Assembly: GCA_016929205.1 (NCBI GenBank)
Contig: JAFGJF010000057.1
Location: 1-16,737, forward strand
Direction of reading: 5' to 3'
Origin: Anaerolineae bacterium
GTDB taxonomy: Bacteria > Chloroflexota > Anaerolineae > JAFGEY01
DNA: 16,737 nt
In this document: positions 1-10,600 of the stretch, one piece after another
Numbering within the stretch: the stretch's first letter is position 1
How the letters are laid out: every line of letters begins with the position of its first letter
The notes under the pieces: model-generated
Seen by the model: only the letters and a program-made list of their open reading frames with translations
What the model was told of the DNA's origin: nothing
Databases searched by the model: none
Translations under genes and position numbers: made by a program

Positions 1-1839
1 AAGCTCAACGGCACCTACTGCGCCGAGAACGGCACGCTTTTGGCCAAGATCCTCAAGGAAGAATGGGGGCACGAGGGGCTGGTCGTTACCGACTGGGGGG
101 CGATGGACCGGCGGGTGGAAGGGCTGGACGCCGGGACCGAACTCGAAATGCCGGGCGGCAACCGGGGCAACGACGAGCGGATCGTCGCTGCGGTCAAAAA
201 CGGCGAACTGGACGAAGCGGTGCTGGACCGGGCGGTCGAGCGCCTGCTGATCCTGATCTCGAAATCGAACGAGGCCCTGGTAGAGGAGCGCCACTATGAC
301 CGCCAGGTCCATCACGCCCTGGCCCGGCGCGTGGCTGGCGAGGGCGCGGTGCTGCTCAAAAACGACGACGCCATTTTGCCATTGCCCGAGTCAGCACACG
401 TGGCCCTGATCGGCCAGTTTGCCAAAACGCCCCGCTACCAGGGCGCGGGCAGCTCGCTCATGAACCCGACCCGGTTGGATAATCTTTACGACGAGATCGT
501 CAAACTGGTCGGGGAGGAGAGACTGGCCTATGCCCCCGGCTACTCGATCACAGAAGCAGGCCGGGTGGATGACGCCTTGATCGCCGAAGCGGTCGCGGTC
601 GCACGAGACGCCGAGGTCGTCGTGGTCTGTGCCGGCCTGACCGAACTGTACGAGGTCGAAGGGCTGGATCGCACACACATGAACCTGCCCGCCAGCCACG
701 ACGCCCTGATCGAGGCCGTCGCCGTGGCCAATCCCAACGTGGTCGTGGTGCTGAGCAACGGCTCCCCGGTCGCGATGCCCTGGGTGGAGCGGGTCAAGGC
801 GATCCTGGAGGGCTACCTGGGCGGGCAGGCCGGCGCTGGCGGCCTTGCCGACATCCTGTATGGCAAGGCCAACCCCAGCGGCAAGCTGGCCGAGACCTTT
901 CCAATCCGCCTGGAGGATACACCCTCGTACCACTATTTTCCCGGCGGCCCCAAGACGGTCGAATACCGGGAAAGCCTTTACGTCGGCTATCGTTATTACG
1001 ACACGGCCGAGCAGGATGTGTTGTTTCCCTTTGGCCACGGCCTGAGTTACACCACCTTTGCCTACCGCGATTTGACGCTGGATCGGAACAGGATCTCGGA
1101 TCACGATGCGCTGACCGTCACCGTCACCGTCAAAAACAGCGGGACGGTGGCGGGGCAAGAGATCGTCCAGCTTTACGTGCGTGACGTCGAATCAACCGCT
1201 TTCCGTCCGGCGCAAGAGCTAAAGGGGTTCGCCAAGGTCGCGCTCGAACCGGGCGCAGAGACACTCGTGCGTTTTGAGTTAAACAGGCGCGCCTTTGCCT
1301 ATTTTAATACCGACCTCGACGACTGGCACGTCGAATCGGGCGATTTCGAGATCCGGGTCGGGGCCTCGTCGCGCGACATCCGCCTGTCGGCAACGGTAAA
1401 CGTGGCATCCACCCAGGCACCCGCTCCGGCCGTGGATCGCACCGGGATCGCCGCCTATTACGACCTGAAAACAGCGTGGCCGATCAGCAAAGCGCATTTT
1501 GAAGCCTTGCTCGGGCGGCCCGTGCCCGACAATGCGATCGCCAGGGACGAGCTGTTTACGATCAATACCCCGGTCTGCGACATGCAGCGGTCTCTCGTCG
1601 GACGGCTGTTGTACTCGTTTATGCAGCGCCAGGTTATGGCGATGGCCCAGGGCGCAGAAGGTCCAACCGCGCTGGTGATGGAAGCCACGGCCTGCGAAGG
1701 ACCTCTGCGATTGATGCTTATGGCATCAGGCGGGGCCGTTAGCCGCGAGATGCTTGAAGCGCTGCTGTTGATGATCAACGGCCGGTTTTTCAAGGGGCTG
1801 TTTGCGCTGCTGCGGGCGAGACGAGGGAATAAAAAGTAG
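1..1839 (+). CDS. GH3 family beta-glucosidase-like glycosidase, 5' truncated by window edge
   Basis: This is the 3' part of a glycoside hydrolase family 3 gene. The reading frame is open from base 1 and has no start here, so the N-terminal barrel is mostly outside the window. The visible frame opens with a KLNG segment and then VVTDWGAMD, whose Asp (codon 91-93) corresponds to the GH3 catalytic nucleophile. Next comes the GH3 C-terminal alpha/beta sandwich with an EVEGLDR segment, where the family's acid/base Glu usually lies. GYRYYD and FPFGHGLSYTTF follow, typical of BglX-like enzymes. A fibronectin-III-like domain starts near ELKGF (about 1216-1430). About 140 residues follow it, resembling the tail seen on some GH3 enzymes of anaerobes. 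The expected role is hydrolysis of beta-linked (or other) gluco- or xylo-oligosaccharides. Substrate cannot be assigned. The next gene starts 12 bases after the stop, so the two are probably co-transcribed. Confidence 0.93.
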   Translation, partial: KLNGTYCAENGTLLAKILKEEWGHEGLVVTDWGAMDRRVEGLDAGTELEMPGGNRGNDERIVAAVKNGELDEAVLDRAVERLLILISKSNEALVEERHYDRQVHHALARRVAGEGAVLLKNDDAILPLPESAHVALIGQFAKTPRYQGAGSSLMNPTRLDNLYDEIVKLVGEERLAYAPGYSITEAGRVDDALIAEAVAVARDAEVVVVCAGLTELYEVEGLDRTHMNLPASHDALIEAVAVANPNVVVVLSNGSPVAMPWVERVKAILEGYLGGQAGAGGLADILYGKANPSGKLAETFPIRLEDTPSYHYFPGGPKTVEYRESLYVGYRYYDTAEQDVLFPFGHGLSYTTFAYRDLTLDRNRISDHDALTVTVTVKNSGTVAGQEIVQLYVRDVESTAFRPAQELKGFAKVALEPGAETLVRFELNRRAFAYFNTDLDDWHVESGDFEIRVGASSRDIRLSATVNVASTQAPAPAVDRTGIAAYYDLKTAWPISKAHFEALLGRPVPDNAIARDELFTINTPVCDMQRSLVGRLLYSFMQRQVMAMAQGAEGPTALVMEATACEGPLRLMLMASGGAVSREMLEALLLMINGRFFKGLFALLRARRGNKK

Positions 1840-1843
1840 GAGG
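1838..1843 (+). promoter_or_regulatory. Shine-Dalgarno AGGAGG deciding the TTG start at 1852
   Basis: AGGAGG overlaps the GH3 stop codon and ends 8 bases before TTG at 1852. The in-frame GTG at 1843 sits inside this motif and could not use it, which favours the TTG start. Confidence 0.7.
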
Positions 1844-1851
1844 TGTGTTTA

Positions 1852-2604
1852 TTGACACAACCAAGAGACACAGGCCCTATCGTTTGCGGGCACACTGTGA
1901 GCCTGTATTCCAAGATCCTGGGCGAAGAGCGAACGCTGCTTGTACACCTTCCCGAAAACGATAACGATCCTGGCAAACGTCATCCCCTTTTGATCCAATT
2001 GGATGGAGAACAAGGGCCTTTTTTGCACACCTGTGCGGCCGTCTGGCGGCTGGCCCATATGGACGCCAGCATACCCGATCATATTGTCGTTGGGCTTGTC
2101 AATACGGATCGCTCCCGGGACATGTCGGCAGAAAGAGAGGCCGACCGGTTTCTGCGTTTCATCGGTGACGAGCTGGTCCCTTTTGTCGAGGCGACCTATG
2201 GTGCGGAGGGCTTTCGACTTTTGTGCGGCCAGTCAGCGAGTTCGCTGTTTGTCTGTTATGCGCTGCTGGTCCGGCCGGACCTTTTCGATGGGTACATCCT
2301 GAACAGTTTTGGGTTTTCCGACAAGGGATTACAGCTCTACACGGAGCAATTTTTGGACCGCTCAAGGCTCGATGTGGCGCGAGATAGATATGCATTTATC
2401 ACCAACGCCGACCCAGACCCATACGATCCCGGCGGGGCCAGGACGCAGAATGGGCTGAGGCTGTTGGATCGCATCGAGCAGAGTGCATCCGGCAAGGTGC
2501 ATGTGTGTTACAGGACGTATGCAGGCGCGGGACATGCGCCCTATCCCGGCGAGCACGACGGCTTGAAGTGGATTTATGCGACAAAAAGGTGTATGGATGT
2601 TTGA
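1852..2604 (+). CDS. Alpha/beta-hydrolase, putative esterase (Fes/esterase D-like)
   Basis: The protein has about 250 residues, the usual size for a single-domain PF00756-type esterase. It starts at TTG 1852, chosen because AGGAGG lies 8 bases upstream; a longer form from GTG 1843 would overlap that site. The N-terminal part (RTLLVHLPEN, then HPLLIQLDGEQ) matches the opening strands of enterochelin-esterase/S-formylglutathione-hydrolase-like proteins. The nucleophile elbow is CGQSASS (Ser codon at 2233-2235), and a likely catalytic His lies in GAGHAPYPG near the C-terminus. No signal peptide is visible, so it is probably cytoplasmic. It follows the GH3 gene by 12 bases, so it may de-esterify an acylated sugar or oligosaccharide taken up for the GH3 enzyme. 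The substrate is inferred from context only. Confidence 0.82.
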   Translation: MTQPRDTGPIVCGHTVSLYSKILGEERTLLVHLPENDNDPGKRHPLLIQLDGEQGPFLHTCAAVWRLAHMDASIPDHIVVGLVNTDRSRDMSAEREADRFLRFIGDELVPFVEATYGAEGFRLLCGQSASSLFVCYALLVRPDLFDGYILNSFGFSDKGLQLYTEQFLDRSRLDVARDRYAFITNADPDPYDPGGARTQNGLRLLDRIEQSASGKVHVCYRTYAGAGHAPYPGEHDGLKWIYATKRCMDV

Positions 2605-2623
2605 TGGGGCTCGATGAGGGTAT

Positions 2624-2658
2624 CTAGCCACCTTTTAGTTAGAATAGAAGGTGGCTAG
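2624..2658. terminator. Bidirectional hairpin between convergent genes
   Basis: CTAGCCACCTT (2624-2634) pairs perfectly with AAGGTGGCTAG (2648-2658) around a 13-base loop. It lies 19 bases after the esterase stop and 15 bases after the stop of the convergent beta-helix gene, so it can serve both. The T-tract is poor on either side, so efficiency is uncertain. Confidence 0.65.
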
Positions 2659-2673
2659 GCGAGTCATCTCTAT

Positions 2674-4425
2674 TCATGGGTAGTTTCTGAAGACAATGGG
2701 TAGAAAGATACGATAACCCTTATACTCGTACGCTCCCATATCCACCAGAGGCACCATGCCATTACCCGTGTCGGCGATCCAAGGAACATCCACCCGACGG
2801 GGGTTACCATCCAGGTCAGTGGCGGCTGTGACGCTGTCATTGTGACCGGCGTCAATTGCCGGGGAAGTGCTTTGCAGCCTATAATTGCCCTCAATGGTCG
2901 GCGCGGCTATGGCATCGATTGGGTCAACGAACAACGGGTTGACATTGAGATTGCCCGTGCCGGTATAGACGCCGCTTGCCCATTGCACATCGCTGTAAGC
3001 GACCGTCGGAATGCTGGTTCCTTCGTTAAAGATTTCCGGACCTGTTGGCGCTCCGTTTCCCCATACGATACAATTCACCAACGTGGGATTGCTACTGCCA
3101 TTGTATACGCCGCCCCCTCTGATTGAAGCCCAATTCCCGCTCACGGTAACATTGACTAATGCAAGGTTGCTATCATTTATGCTATACATACCGCCACCCT
3201 CACCGCTGGCGCGATTGCCGCTAAACAAGACATTGCGCAACGAAGCACTGGCTCTACTGTCGCTGCTCATCCCACCGCCTGAGCCAGCAATGGATTGGTT
3301 GCCTTCAAAGATGACATTGGCGAGCGTAGCGTTACCCCCTTTGTTGTGAATTCCACCACCACTCCAACTGGCTTGGTTACTATTTAAGGTAACGGCAGTC
3401 AACGTACAGTTGCTGCCTTCTATCCACATTCCACCGCCAAGAGCCGCCTGGTTACTATCGAAAGCAGCACCAGTCAACTCGAAAACACTTCCCCAAGTAT
3501 GTATGCCACCGCCTTTGGCTTCAGCCCGATTGCCATCAAAAACGACACTGATCAATGTAGAAGTACTCTGCCACGTGCTGAACATTCCGCCCCCATTCTC
3601 CTGAGCGTAATTATCCCTAAAAATGACATTGGTGAGCGAGGATATACACTTATCTGAAACCGACATACCGCCACCATGTTTGGCTCGATTCCCGATAAAG
3701 ATAATGTTGGTCAATGTTGGGTTGCTGTACCACCGGTTATGCATTCCCCCACCAGTTCCTGTAGCTTCATTGCCACTGAACGTGAGATTCACCAATGTAG
3801 GACCACCGTCGATGTTAGACATCCCGCCGCCATTTCCATCATCGTGGTCATATACACCAGCATATCCAGCCGTGATCGTAAAGCCGTCCAGTACAGTTGT
3901 ATAATCTGTCCAGTGACTCGTCACTACGTGATAGGCATTTTCGCCAGCGCGGCGGGTCGTGTCGGTAAGCACACCGTTTGCCTCAGTGTCATCGTCACGC
4001 CCCAAATCACCACTCAATACCGTAATATAGTTCTCCCAGTCGCGCTGCGTTCGCTGCGTCTCGCTGATGCCATAGCCGCCAAACCCGCCGTACAAAGCCA
4101 CATCATTGGTGAGTTGAAAGGTGGCAGTAAGCGTCCCGGCAGGTCCGGGAGTGTAGACGCCCTCAGCCACCCAGATCTCAATGCCACTGGTCGCAGTGGC
4201 AAGCGCTTCCTGTAAATCGAGATAGGCCGTGGTCCAGGAGGAACCGTCGTGTTGTGGACCGGGTGCATCCTGGTCCACATAGATGATGGTACCCTGGGCA
4301 CGAACGGCTGGCGACAAGGCGAAGAATGTCAGGCCGATCCAGAGAGCAATCAACAGGATCAGAGCCAGGCACACAGACAAACCTGTCCAGATCAAAGGTA
4401 GATGGTCAGTCAATTTGTTTTGCAT
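2674..4425 (-). CDS. Secreted parallel beta-helix protein (PMP-like rungs, choice-of-anchor Q type)
   Basis: A 583-residue exported protein. ATG 4425 is preceded by GGAGG (4431-4435) with 5-base spacing. Residues 12-40 form a long hydrophobic signal peptide with likely cleavage near AVRAQ. Residues 47-190 carry the opening typical of these proteins (IYVDQDAPG, WTTAYLDLQEAL, IWVAEGVYTP). Residues 196-445 hold ten rungs of about 26 residues, each with GGG[MIV] and an [FV]xxN-type turn, as in polymorphic-outer-membrane-protein/right-handed beta-helix families. Residues 494-568 (NPLFVDP, YRLQSTSPAIDAG, VDMGAYEY) match the C-terminal part of choice-of-anchor Q proteins. It ends in YRIFLPIVFRNYP, a tail shared with the upstream giant protein. 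It is probably a cell-surface adhesin or glycan-binding protein; a lyase role cannot be excluded, but no catalytic motif was seen. A conserved two-block promoter-like element lies about 81 bases upstream of the start. Confidence 0.88.
   Translation of the reverse strand: MQNKLTDHLPLIWTGLSVCLALILLIALWIGLTFFALSPAVRAQGTIIYVDQDAPGPQHDGSSWTTAYLDLQEALATATSGIEIWVAEGVYTPGPAGTLTATFQLTNDVALYGGFGGYGISETQRTQRDWENYITVLSGDLGRDDDTEANGVLTDTTRRAGENAYHVVTSHWTDYTTVLDGFTITAGYAGVYDHDDGNGGGMSNIDGGPTLVNLTFSGNEATGTGGGMHNRWYSNPTLTNIIFIGNRAKHGGGMSVSDKCISSLTNVIFRDNYAQENGGGMFSTWQSTSTLISVVFDGNRAEAKGGGIHTWGSVFELTGAAFDSNQAALGGGMWIEGSNCTLTAVTLNSNQASWSGGGIHNKGGNATLANVIFEGNQSIAGSGGGMSSDSRASASLRNVLFSGNRASGEGGGMYSINDSNLALVNVTVSGNWASIRGGGVYNGSSNPTLVNCIVWGNGAPTGPEIFNEGTSIPTVAYSDVQWASGVYTGTGNLNVNPLFVDPIDAIAAPTIEGNYRLQSTSPAIDAGHNDSVTAATDLDGNPRRVDVPWIADTGNGMVPLVDMGAYEYKGYRIFLPIVFRNYP
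3091..3840 (-). repeat. Ten beta-helix rung repeats (~78 bp units)
   Basis: Degenerate in-frame repeats encode GGGM-type rungs at residues 199, 226, 251, 278, 305, 330, 356, 383, 410 and 437 of the beta-helix protein, giving a period of 25-27 codons. On the + strand they appear as recurring CC(A/G)CC(G/A/C)CC triplet runs. This is a structural protein repeat, not a mobile or CRISPR repeat. Confidence 0.85.
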
Positions 4426-4506
4426 CGTATCCTCCAGGTATGATCATTTGGTTTGGCATCATACGCCTCTGTCGAGATCGTATGTGCCATCAAGATGACT
4501 GTATCT

Positions 4507-4538
4507 AATCAACGCGGGCAAGGGCATTTTTCCGATAC
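4507..4538 (-). promoter_or_regulatory. Two-block promoter-like element, copy A, upstream of the beta-helix gene
   Basis: On the minus strand it reads TATCGG, a 17-base spacer starting AAAA, then CGTTGATT, ending 81 bases before ATG 4425. The same blocks at the same spacing occur at 11700-11731 and 15562-15593. Comparing the three 32-base elements, 18 columns are identical in all, including all 8 of the CGTTGATT block. The geometry suits an ECF-type -35/-10 promoter, presumably read by the sigma factor encoded at 15593-16270; that link is inferred. Confidence 0.6.
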
Positions 4539-4591
4539 TTGTCTTGATGCTCGGCTGAAAAAGCCTGCTGTCTATGGCCAAGCAGTGTGAA

Positions 4592-4639
4592 GCGTGAGCA
4601 TTCCAGGTGGTCTCGAACTGGTCGAGGGAATGCTCACGC
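4592..4639 (-). terminator. Perfect 13-bp stem after the giant C25 gene
   Basis: GCGTGAGCATTCC (4592-4604) pairs with GGAATGCTCACGC (4627-4639). The 22-base interior can form a second small stem (CTCGA/TCGAG). It begins 33 bases downstream of the stop of the 2313-residue gene and upstream of element copy A, so it probably ends that transcript. No strong U-tract follows, so it could instead be a 3' stabilising stem-loop. Confidence 0.6.
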
Positions 4640-4672
4640 AATTCTGCTAGAGTAGGAACGCGTCAGCGACTC

Positions 4673-7600
4673 TTACCGGGTGGTGCTATAGTTCTTGAAA
4701 ATAACGGGGAGGAAGACACGATATGGTACAAAAAAGTACCCGCCTTCGTTATCATCCACAGCCACATTCCCTGCCCGGTCCACGACCTGCACAAAGAACT
4801 CGATACCAGCAGCAATTGGAATGGTACCTGACCATGTTTGACCATTGTCTGATAAATAAACGCTGTCCCATGTGCCATGTCTGTCTGTATAGGCGACGAT
4901 AACGGCTTCAATGCCCGAGCTGTCATTGGCTTGAACAGTGACAAGCGTCTGCCCCGATGCCAATTCGTGATGTACGCTTTCAATGGATGGGGCAACCCAA
5001 TCAGTGGAATCATTGTGATAGTAAACGTCAAAGTTTTGCTGGCTGTACAATCGTTCGGTTTGCCTGTTGGAGTTGAATTGCCCAAGCAGCATCACCAGGC
5101 GGTCACCGTGTTCCAGGTTATTGACACTGTAAAACAGGGATGGTCCCCAGTTTGGAACACGATATACCGGCTCATCTAGCGCAACTGTTTCGGTCAAAAC
5201 TTGATCGATGGCAGGCGTAAAAGGGTAGATATCGGTATAAACGCCGCTTTTAAACACCGCCCCATGGGCCTGCGTTTGGGGGAATGAGAGATCCACGACG
5301 TACTTGGGTTGGATCGGTTCATTGTCGCCGGTATAGATGTGTCCGTCGAACGCATAGTATGAACCGTCATCCGTATCTGTGCGCGTAAATGGCGGAAACT
5401 GGAAGCCATAGCGATTGACGGACAGCCCATTCCCCAGCGCTGTCACCTGTTCTGTCTTGAGCACCGCATTTGCTCCGATATCTTGGGCATTCAGTGGCAT
5501 TGCACCAGGACTTGGTGTATTGTACCGATACATCGGCAGCCCATAGAGCGTGCTTTCGATCATGATTTTTTCGTCATAGTAGTCAAAACGAGCCTGATCG
5601 AGATAGTAGACGCGCTTGGCCTTGGCCAATGCTTGTCCCACCGTTATTGATCGACCATAGACCAACCACTCGGTCAAGTTGAGCATAAGCTGCTCGGAAA
5701 GCCCAATGGAATATCTATAGCCCCATCCATAGCCGGTATTGCCGATATAGTTGATTTTGTGCCGTACACAGGCTTGAACCAGATCGAGCGGTTCCTGCTC
5801 ATCTGGTGAGACATTGAGCCCCGTGTGGCAGCCCATAGTGTAAAAGAGCGCGCCGGTGTGAGTAGCCGTTGTCCTGGATATCACATCCGATGTGACGTGC
5901 CCAGAAGGAGTTCCCAAAAGGTAATGATTGGCGTGTCCATTGACGGATGCGAGGTCGTGATAGGTATCCAGCACCCGAGAGACGAAGCTATTATTGCTCC
6001 ATTCAGGGCTTACGAGCGTGCAGTCCGGGGCCAAGGCATCGCTTTTCAGCTCATTGCAAATGGCCTGTGCACCGTCCTGGACAAAATCATAACCGGTTAC
6101 GACAGCTTCTTCAACAATCGTACTGTCAGTAGCTAAAAAGGCGTCGATTTGTCCGATGATTTCTTCAGGAGTCTCGATCAATCTCCCGACACCCAGGTCA
6201 GGAATGTACAGCTTGTGACCGTCTTTCCAACCCGGGCCACGAGGCACGGTCGGTTTGGCATCGGCATAGTAATCGTCGGTCAATGTCATGCCAGCACACA
6301 ATGCGGCGCCGGTGACGGTGCTGCACGATACCTTGGTCTGATAGTAACTTTCTGGATAGCGCGTTTGATCCGGCACGCGACGGAATGGGATGGCCCGGTC
6401 GTCGCCAACGATCACCAGGTATTCCAGATGTTCGTATTCTTGCCATTTTTCGTCAACAAGCGCCTTGATCGCTGTCGCCACGTCGTTGGTCTTTTCCGTA
6501 TTTGTGGGCTTGGCATTCCAGGCCGAGTAGGCGTCAGCTACGTCAATATCATCTTCCACGTACACGACTTTTCCCACGACGTTTTTATGACTGGCTAACT
6601 CGTTCAGTTTGGCGATCACTCGATCTATTTGTGTAGCATCATCATACAGTGATACAAGCTGTTGGCGGTTGACCAGAATCAGAGTACGCACATCTATCAA
6701 CGAAGGCGAGTCAACAATCAGGGTACGCGTGATCTCGGGTGACCAATCGCCTTCATCATCCCGGACGTGAAAGGTAATCGTGTGTGTGCCTGTTGACAGT
6801 GCAGAGGCCTGGATGACAAAATCTTCCTGCGAGTTCAACAAGCCATCTATGCCGGATGTCCATTCATAAGCCGTGATGTAGGCTCCGTTTTCATCCGTAT
6901 CGTAACCCGAGCCGTTGAAATAGATCGTATCCTGGCCCTGAATGGCCGGACCGGGGGCCGAAGGATACCAGATAAAGTTGATCGAGGCGACTGGCGGATA
7001 GGAATTGTCCAGAAGGATGGTGATGTAATTGGTCTTGGTCTCGATGTCAATCCCATCGGGAGATGTGACAGTGAGGGAAACGGTGTATGTTCCAGCATGC
7101 TCATACGTATGTAAAGGATAACGTGCACCACTGGTGTGCCCATCGCCAAAATCCCAGGCCCAGGCGATGATATGGCCTGTCGAACGATCGATAAATTGCA
7201 CATCGAGGGGCGCTGTACCGATGAGCGGTGACGCGATGAAAACGGCGTTGGGTGGATTCAAGTGGTTGATATAGATCACATTCTGATCTCTATCCCTGGT
7301 TTCTGCCAGGTCCAGGTCGCCGTCGTTATCTATATCGGCAAAGGCAACACTATTCACGGCAGTTATTGTGAAATCAAGATATCCGGCCTGAACGAGCGCC
7401 ATCCCAGGAGCGGTCGTAATCGGCACATTAAAGTAAACAATCTGCCGATAATAATCTCCTGAAGCGAGGTCCGGCCGTCCATCGCCATCTATGTCCCCAA
7501 AAGCCAGGCTGTATGTTCGCTGCGCTCGATGGAAAGAGATTGTTGTGGAAAACAGGGCACTACCGTCATTTAGATACAGCCTGTCCTGAGCACCAAAGTT

Positions 7601-10600
7601 CGCACCCATCGCGATATCCAGATCGCCGTCACCATCGGCGTCGCCCAGAGCAGTACTGAATGATGCGCCGGAAGGCAGCCAACGCCGTTCGGACAAGACG
7701 CCGTCATGGTTGATGCATAGGTAGTCGCGGATGTTATCTGCCACAACCAGGTCCGGGTATCCATCGTTGTTCAGATCGCCTACTTTGAGATCTCGAGTCA
7801 GCGTCGAACCGGTGTTGCAGGTAGTGGTGGTCACAGGAAAAGTGGCATCGCCCTGGTTATAGTAGACTATATCCGGCGCTGTGTACCATTCTGGGAACAA
7901 TGTTCCCAGAACGATGTCCACATTACCATCCCGATCTATGTCCCCCAGGGCAGTGTAGCATATTTTGTCCCCTGTGGCTCCAGAACAAGTACTAAAAGAC
8001 GAGCAGCTAAAGGTACGGTCCTGGTTATTGAGGCAAACCTGGTTTGCTTGGCCGTTTGCTCTCGTAACCACCAGATCCAGCCAATTGTCCCCATTCATGT
8101 CGCCCCATTCAACGTCAAAGGTCATTCCGCTTCCAAAGGCATTTTGGCAGTCAAAGGAATGATCGCCATTGTTCCAACAGATTTGGTTCTGGCCGTGGTT
8201 GCCTACAGCCAGATCTTGGAACCCATCATTGTCAGCATCACCCCAAGCAAGGGCAAAGGTTCGATCTGTTCCTGTGCCAAAAGGGACAAAGTGTTCGTGG
8301 TGATAGATAGATGGGGCTGTGGTGACGCTGGAGGCTTGGTCTGACATGCCCTCGATGGTAAGCGCCAAGTCATAATCCCGGTACTTGGCCGAATTGCCCG
8401 TCCCGGTGTGTAGATGTGTTACCCTAAACCGATCGGGCACCTGAGTAATGGCATCATCGGTCAATTCCACTGCCGCAAACAGGTTCACCGGCGATCCAAA
8501 AGCCACGTGCACGTTAGGATCGCCACTGGCAAACGTGATGACCTGCGTGCCTGTGACCAGAGATAATGCATCGATCTCTGCAACCAGCGTGTCTGTAAAT
8601 GGCTCGAAAAGGCCAGAGCCATCGTCACGGTATATAGCCAGGGTTTCGATCAGGTTATTCGCCTCGAGGGTCGTGAGTGGATTGCCCAGAACGTCTTCAA
8701 ATTGCAGCGCGAACGAGCCCAGTTCTGCACCCAAATCACCCGTTCGGCCGCGATGGATAGCCTCAATTTGCAGTATATCGTCTCGTTGATCGGTGAGAAT
8801 GGAGAATGGTGCTGTATCTGTTGCCGATAATGCGAATTGCCCACCTTGATTCTCAAACCAGGCGATCTCGTCTTCATTCCAAGACGCAGACAAAATGTCC
8901 AGATCACCATCATTGTCCATGTCTGCGGGATAGATCGAAAAGACCCAATCGCTGTTGCGCGTGATGATACGAGCATCAAAAACAGGGGGTGAACTGCCAT
9001 CGTTCTCATACCATGCGATTTTGCTGTCCCGTGCAGAAGCGGACACGACATCCAGGTCTCCATCCTGATCTAGATCTGCTGCGTAGACAGAGATGGCTCC
9101 ATCGGCGTTGGTTACGATGCTATGGCTGGTAAAAGTGGGGAGAGAAGCGCCGTCGTTTTCGTACCAAGCAACTGTATCGCTCTGCCAGGATGTAGCAAGA
9201 ATATCCACATCCCCGTCACTATCCAAGTCTACTGCATAAACTGAATCGGCTCCAATTGTACCAGTCATAACAGTGTGGCTGATAAAGGTAGGGGAACTTG
9301 AACCGTCGTTTTCGTACCAGGCGACTTTGCCATCGTCTGCCGAGGCAGAAAGGACATCTTTATCCCCATCGTTGTCCAGGTCTATGGCAAAAACTGAACG
9401 TGCGCTGTCGGCCATAGTCGTGATGGTATGACTGTCAAAAACCGGTAGTGTTCCCCCATCGTTCTCATACCAGGCGATCTTGTCGTCATTTGCCGAGGCA
9501 GAAAGGATATCCATATCCCCATCTTTATCCAGGTCTATGGCAAAAACTGAACGCGCGCTGTCAGCTGAGGTTGTGATGGTGTGGCTGGTAAAGGCCGGAG
9601 ATGCCTCACCGCCATTTTCATACCAAACGATCTTGTCATCGTTCTCTGAGGCGGAAAGAACGTCGATGTCACCATCACGATCTAGATCTGTCGCATAAAC
9701 TGCAAAAGCACCATCTGCAGTATTTGTGATAACGTGAGAGGCAAAGGTAGGAGAAGGACTCCCGTCATTTTCGTACCAGGCAATCGTGTCGTCTTGTCCT
9801 GAGGCTGAAAGGATGTCCACATCTCCGTCACCATCTATGTCGGCTGCATAGACAGACTTGGCTTCGTCTGCCGTGTTGGTGATTGCAGATTGTTCGGGAA
9901 AAGCAGCACTACGATGGATGGCCTGGTTCTCATACCAGACAATCTGGCCATTGTCCGTGCCATCGATGGTCTTGACGGACAGAATATCCGCATCACCATC
10001 GCTGTCGATATCGGCCGCCGATACGGAAACAGCGTTAAAGACGTCGTCGGCAATGAGATGCGCAGTAAAGGCCAGCGAGGCACTGCCATCGTTCTCATAC
10101 CAGATGACTTGTCCATTGCTGACGTCGTGTCTAAAGCCTGCCAAGACGTCTACATCTCCATCGTTGTCGGCGTCTGTCGCATAAACGGTAGCCGCTTCGA
10201 GGGTGGCATGAACGGCAATGACGTGGGGCGTGAAGGTGAGAGGCGTATCGCCATTGTTCTCATACCAGGCGACGGTGTGATCGTTCCAAGAAGCGCCAAG
10301 CACATCGATGTCACCGTCACGATCTACATCTGCTGCATAGACCGCCCTTGCACCATCTGCCTCAGTCGTGATCGCGTGTGCCGTAAAGACTGGCGATGGG
10401 CCGCCACTGTTCTCGTACCAGGCGATGGTGTCATCGTAACGAGAAGCAGAAAGGACATCCATGTCGCTGTCACCGTCCAAGTCTGCTGCGTATACCGAGA
10501 TGACCAGGTCGGCGCCGGTGGTGATGATATGTGACGTGAACGCTGGTGGTGAATTGCCGTCGTTTTCGTACCAGGCTACGGTATCATCCCCCCGCGAAGC

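Noticed and set aside
391..1158. Long antisense open frame across the GH3 gene (255 codons)
   Set aside because: It is an antisense shadow of GC-rich GH3 coding sequence; the + strand has recognisable GH3 motifs throughout and the antisense protein resembles nothing.
1769..1795. ATCAACGGCCGGTTTTTC in the GH3 gene as another copy of the element
   Set aside because: It is inside coding sequence, the spacing between blocks is much shorter and the distal half of the block is missing.
1843..1845. GTG as start of the esterase gene
   Set aside because: It lies inside the only Shine-Dalgarno (AGGAGG 1838-1843); TTG at 1852 has proper spacing.
3091..3840. CRISPR-like or satellite repeat, suggested by recurring CCACCGCC-type runs
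   Set aside because: The period varies between 25 and 27 codons, units are degenerate and all are in frame as GGGM beta-helix rungs.
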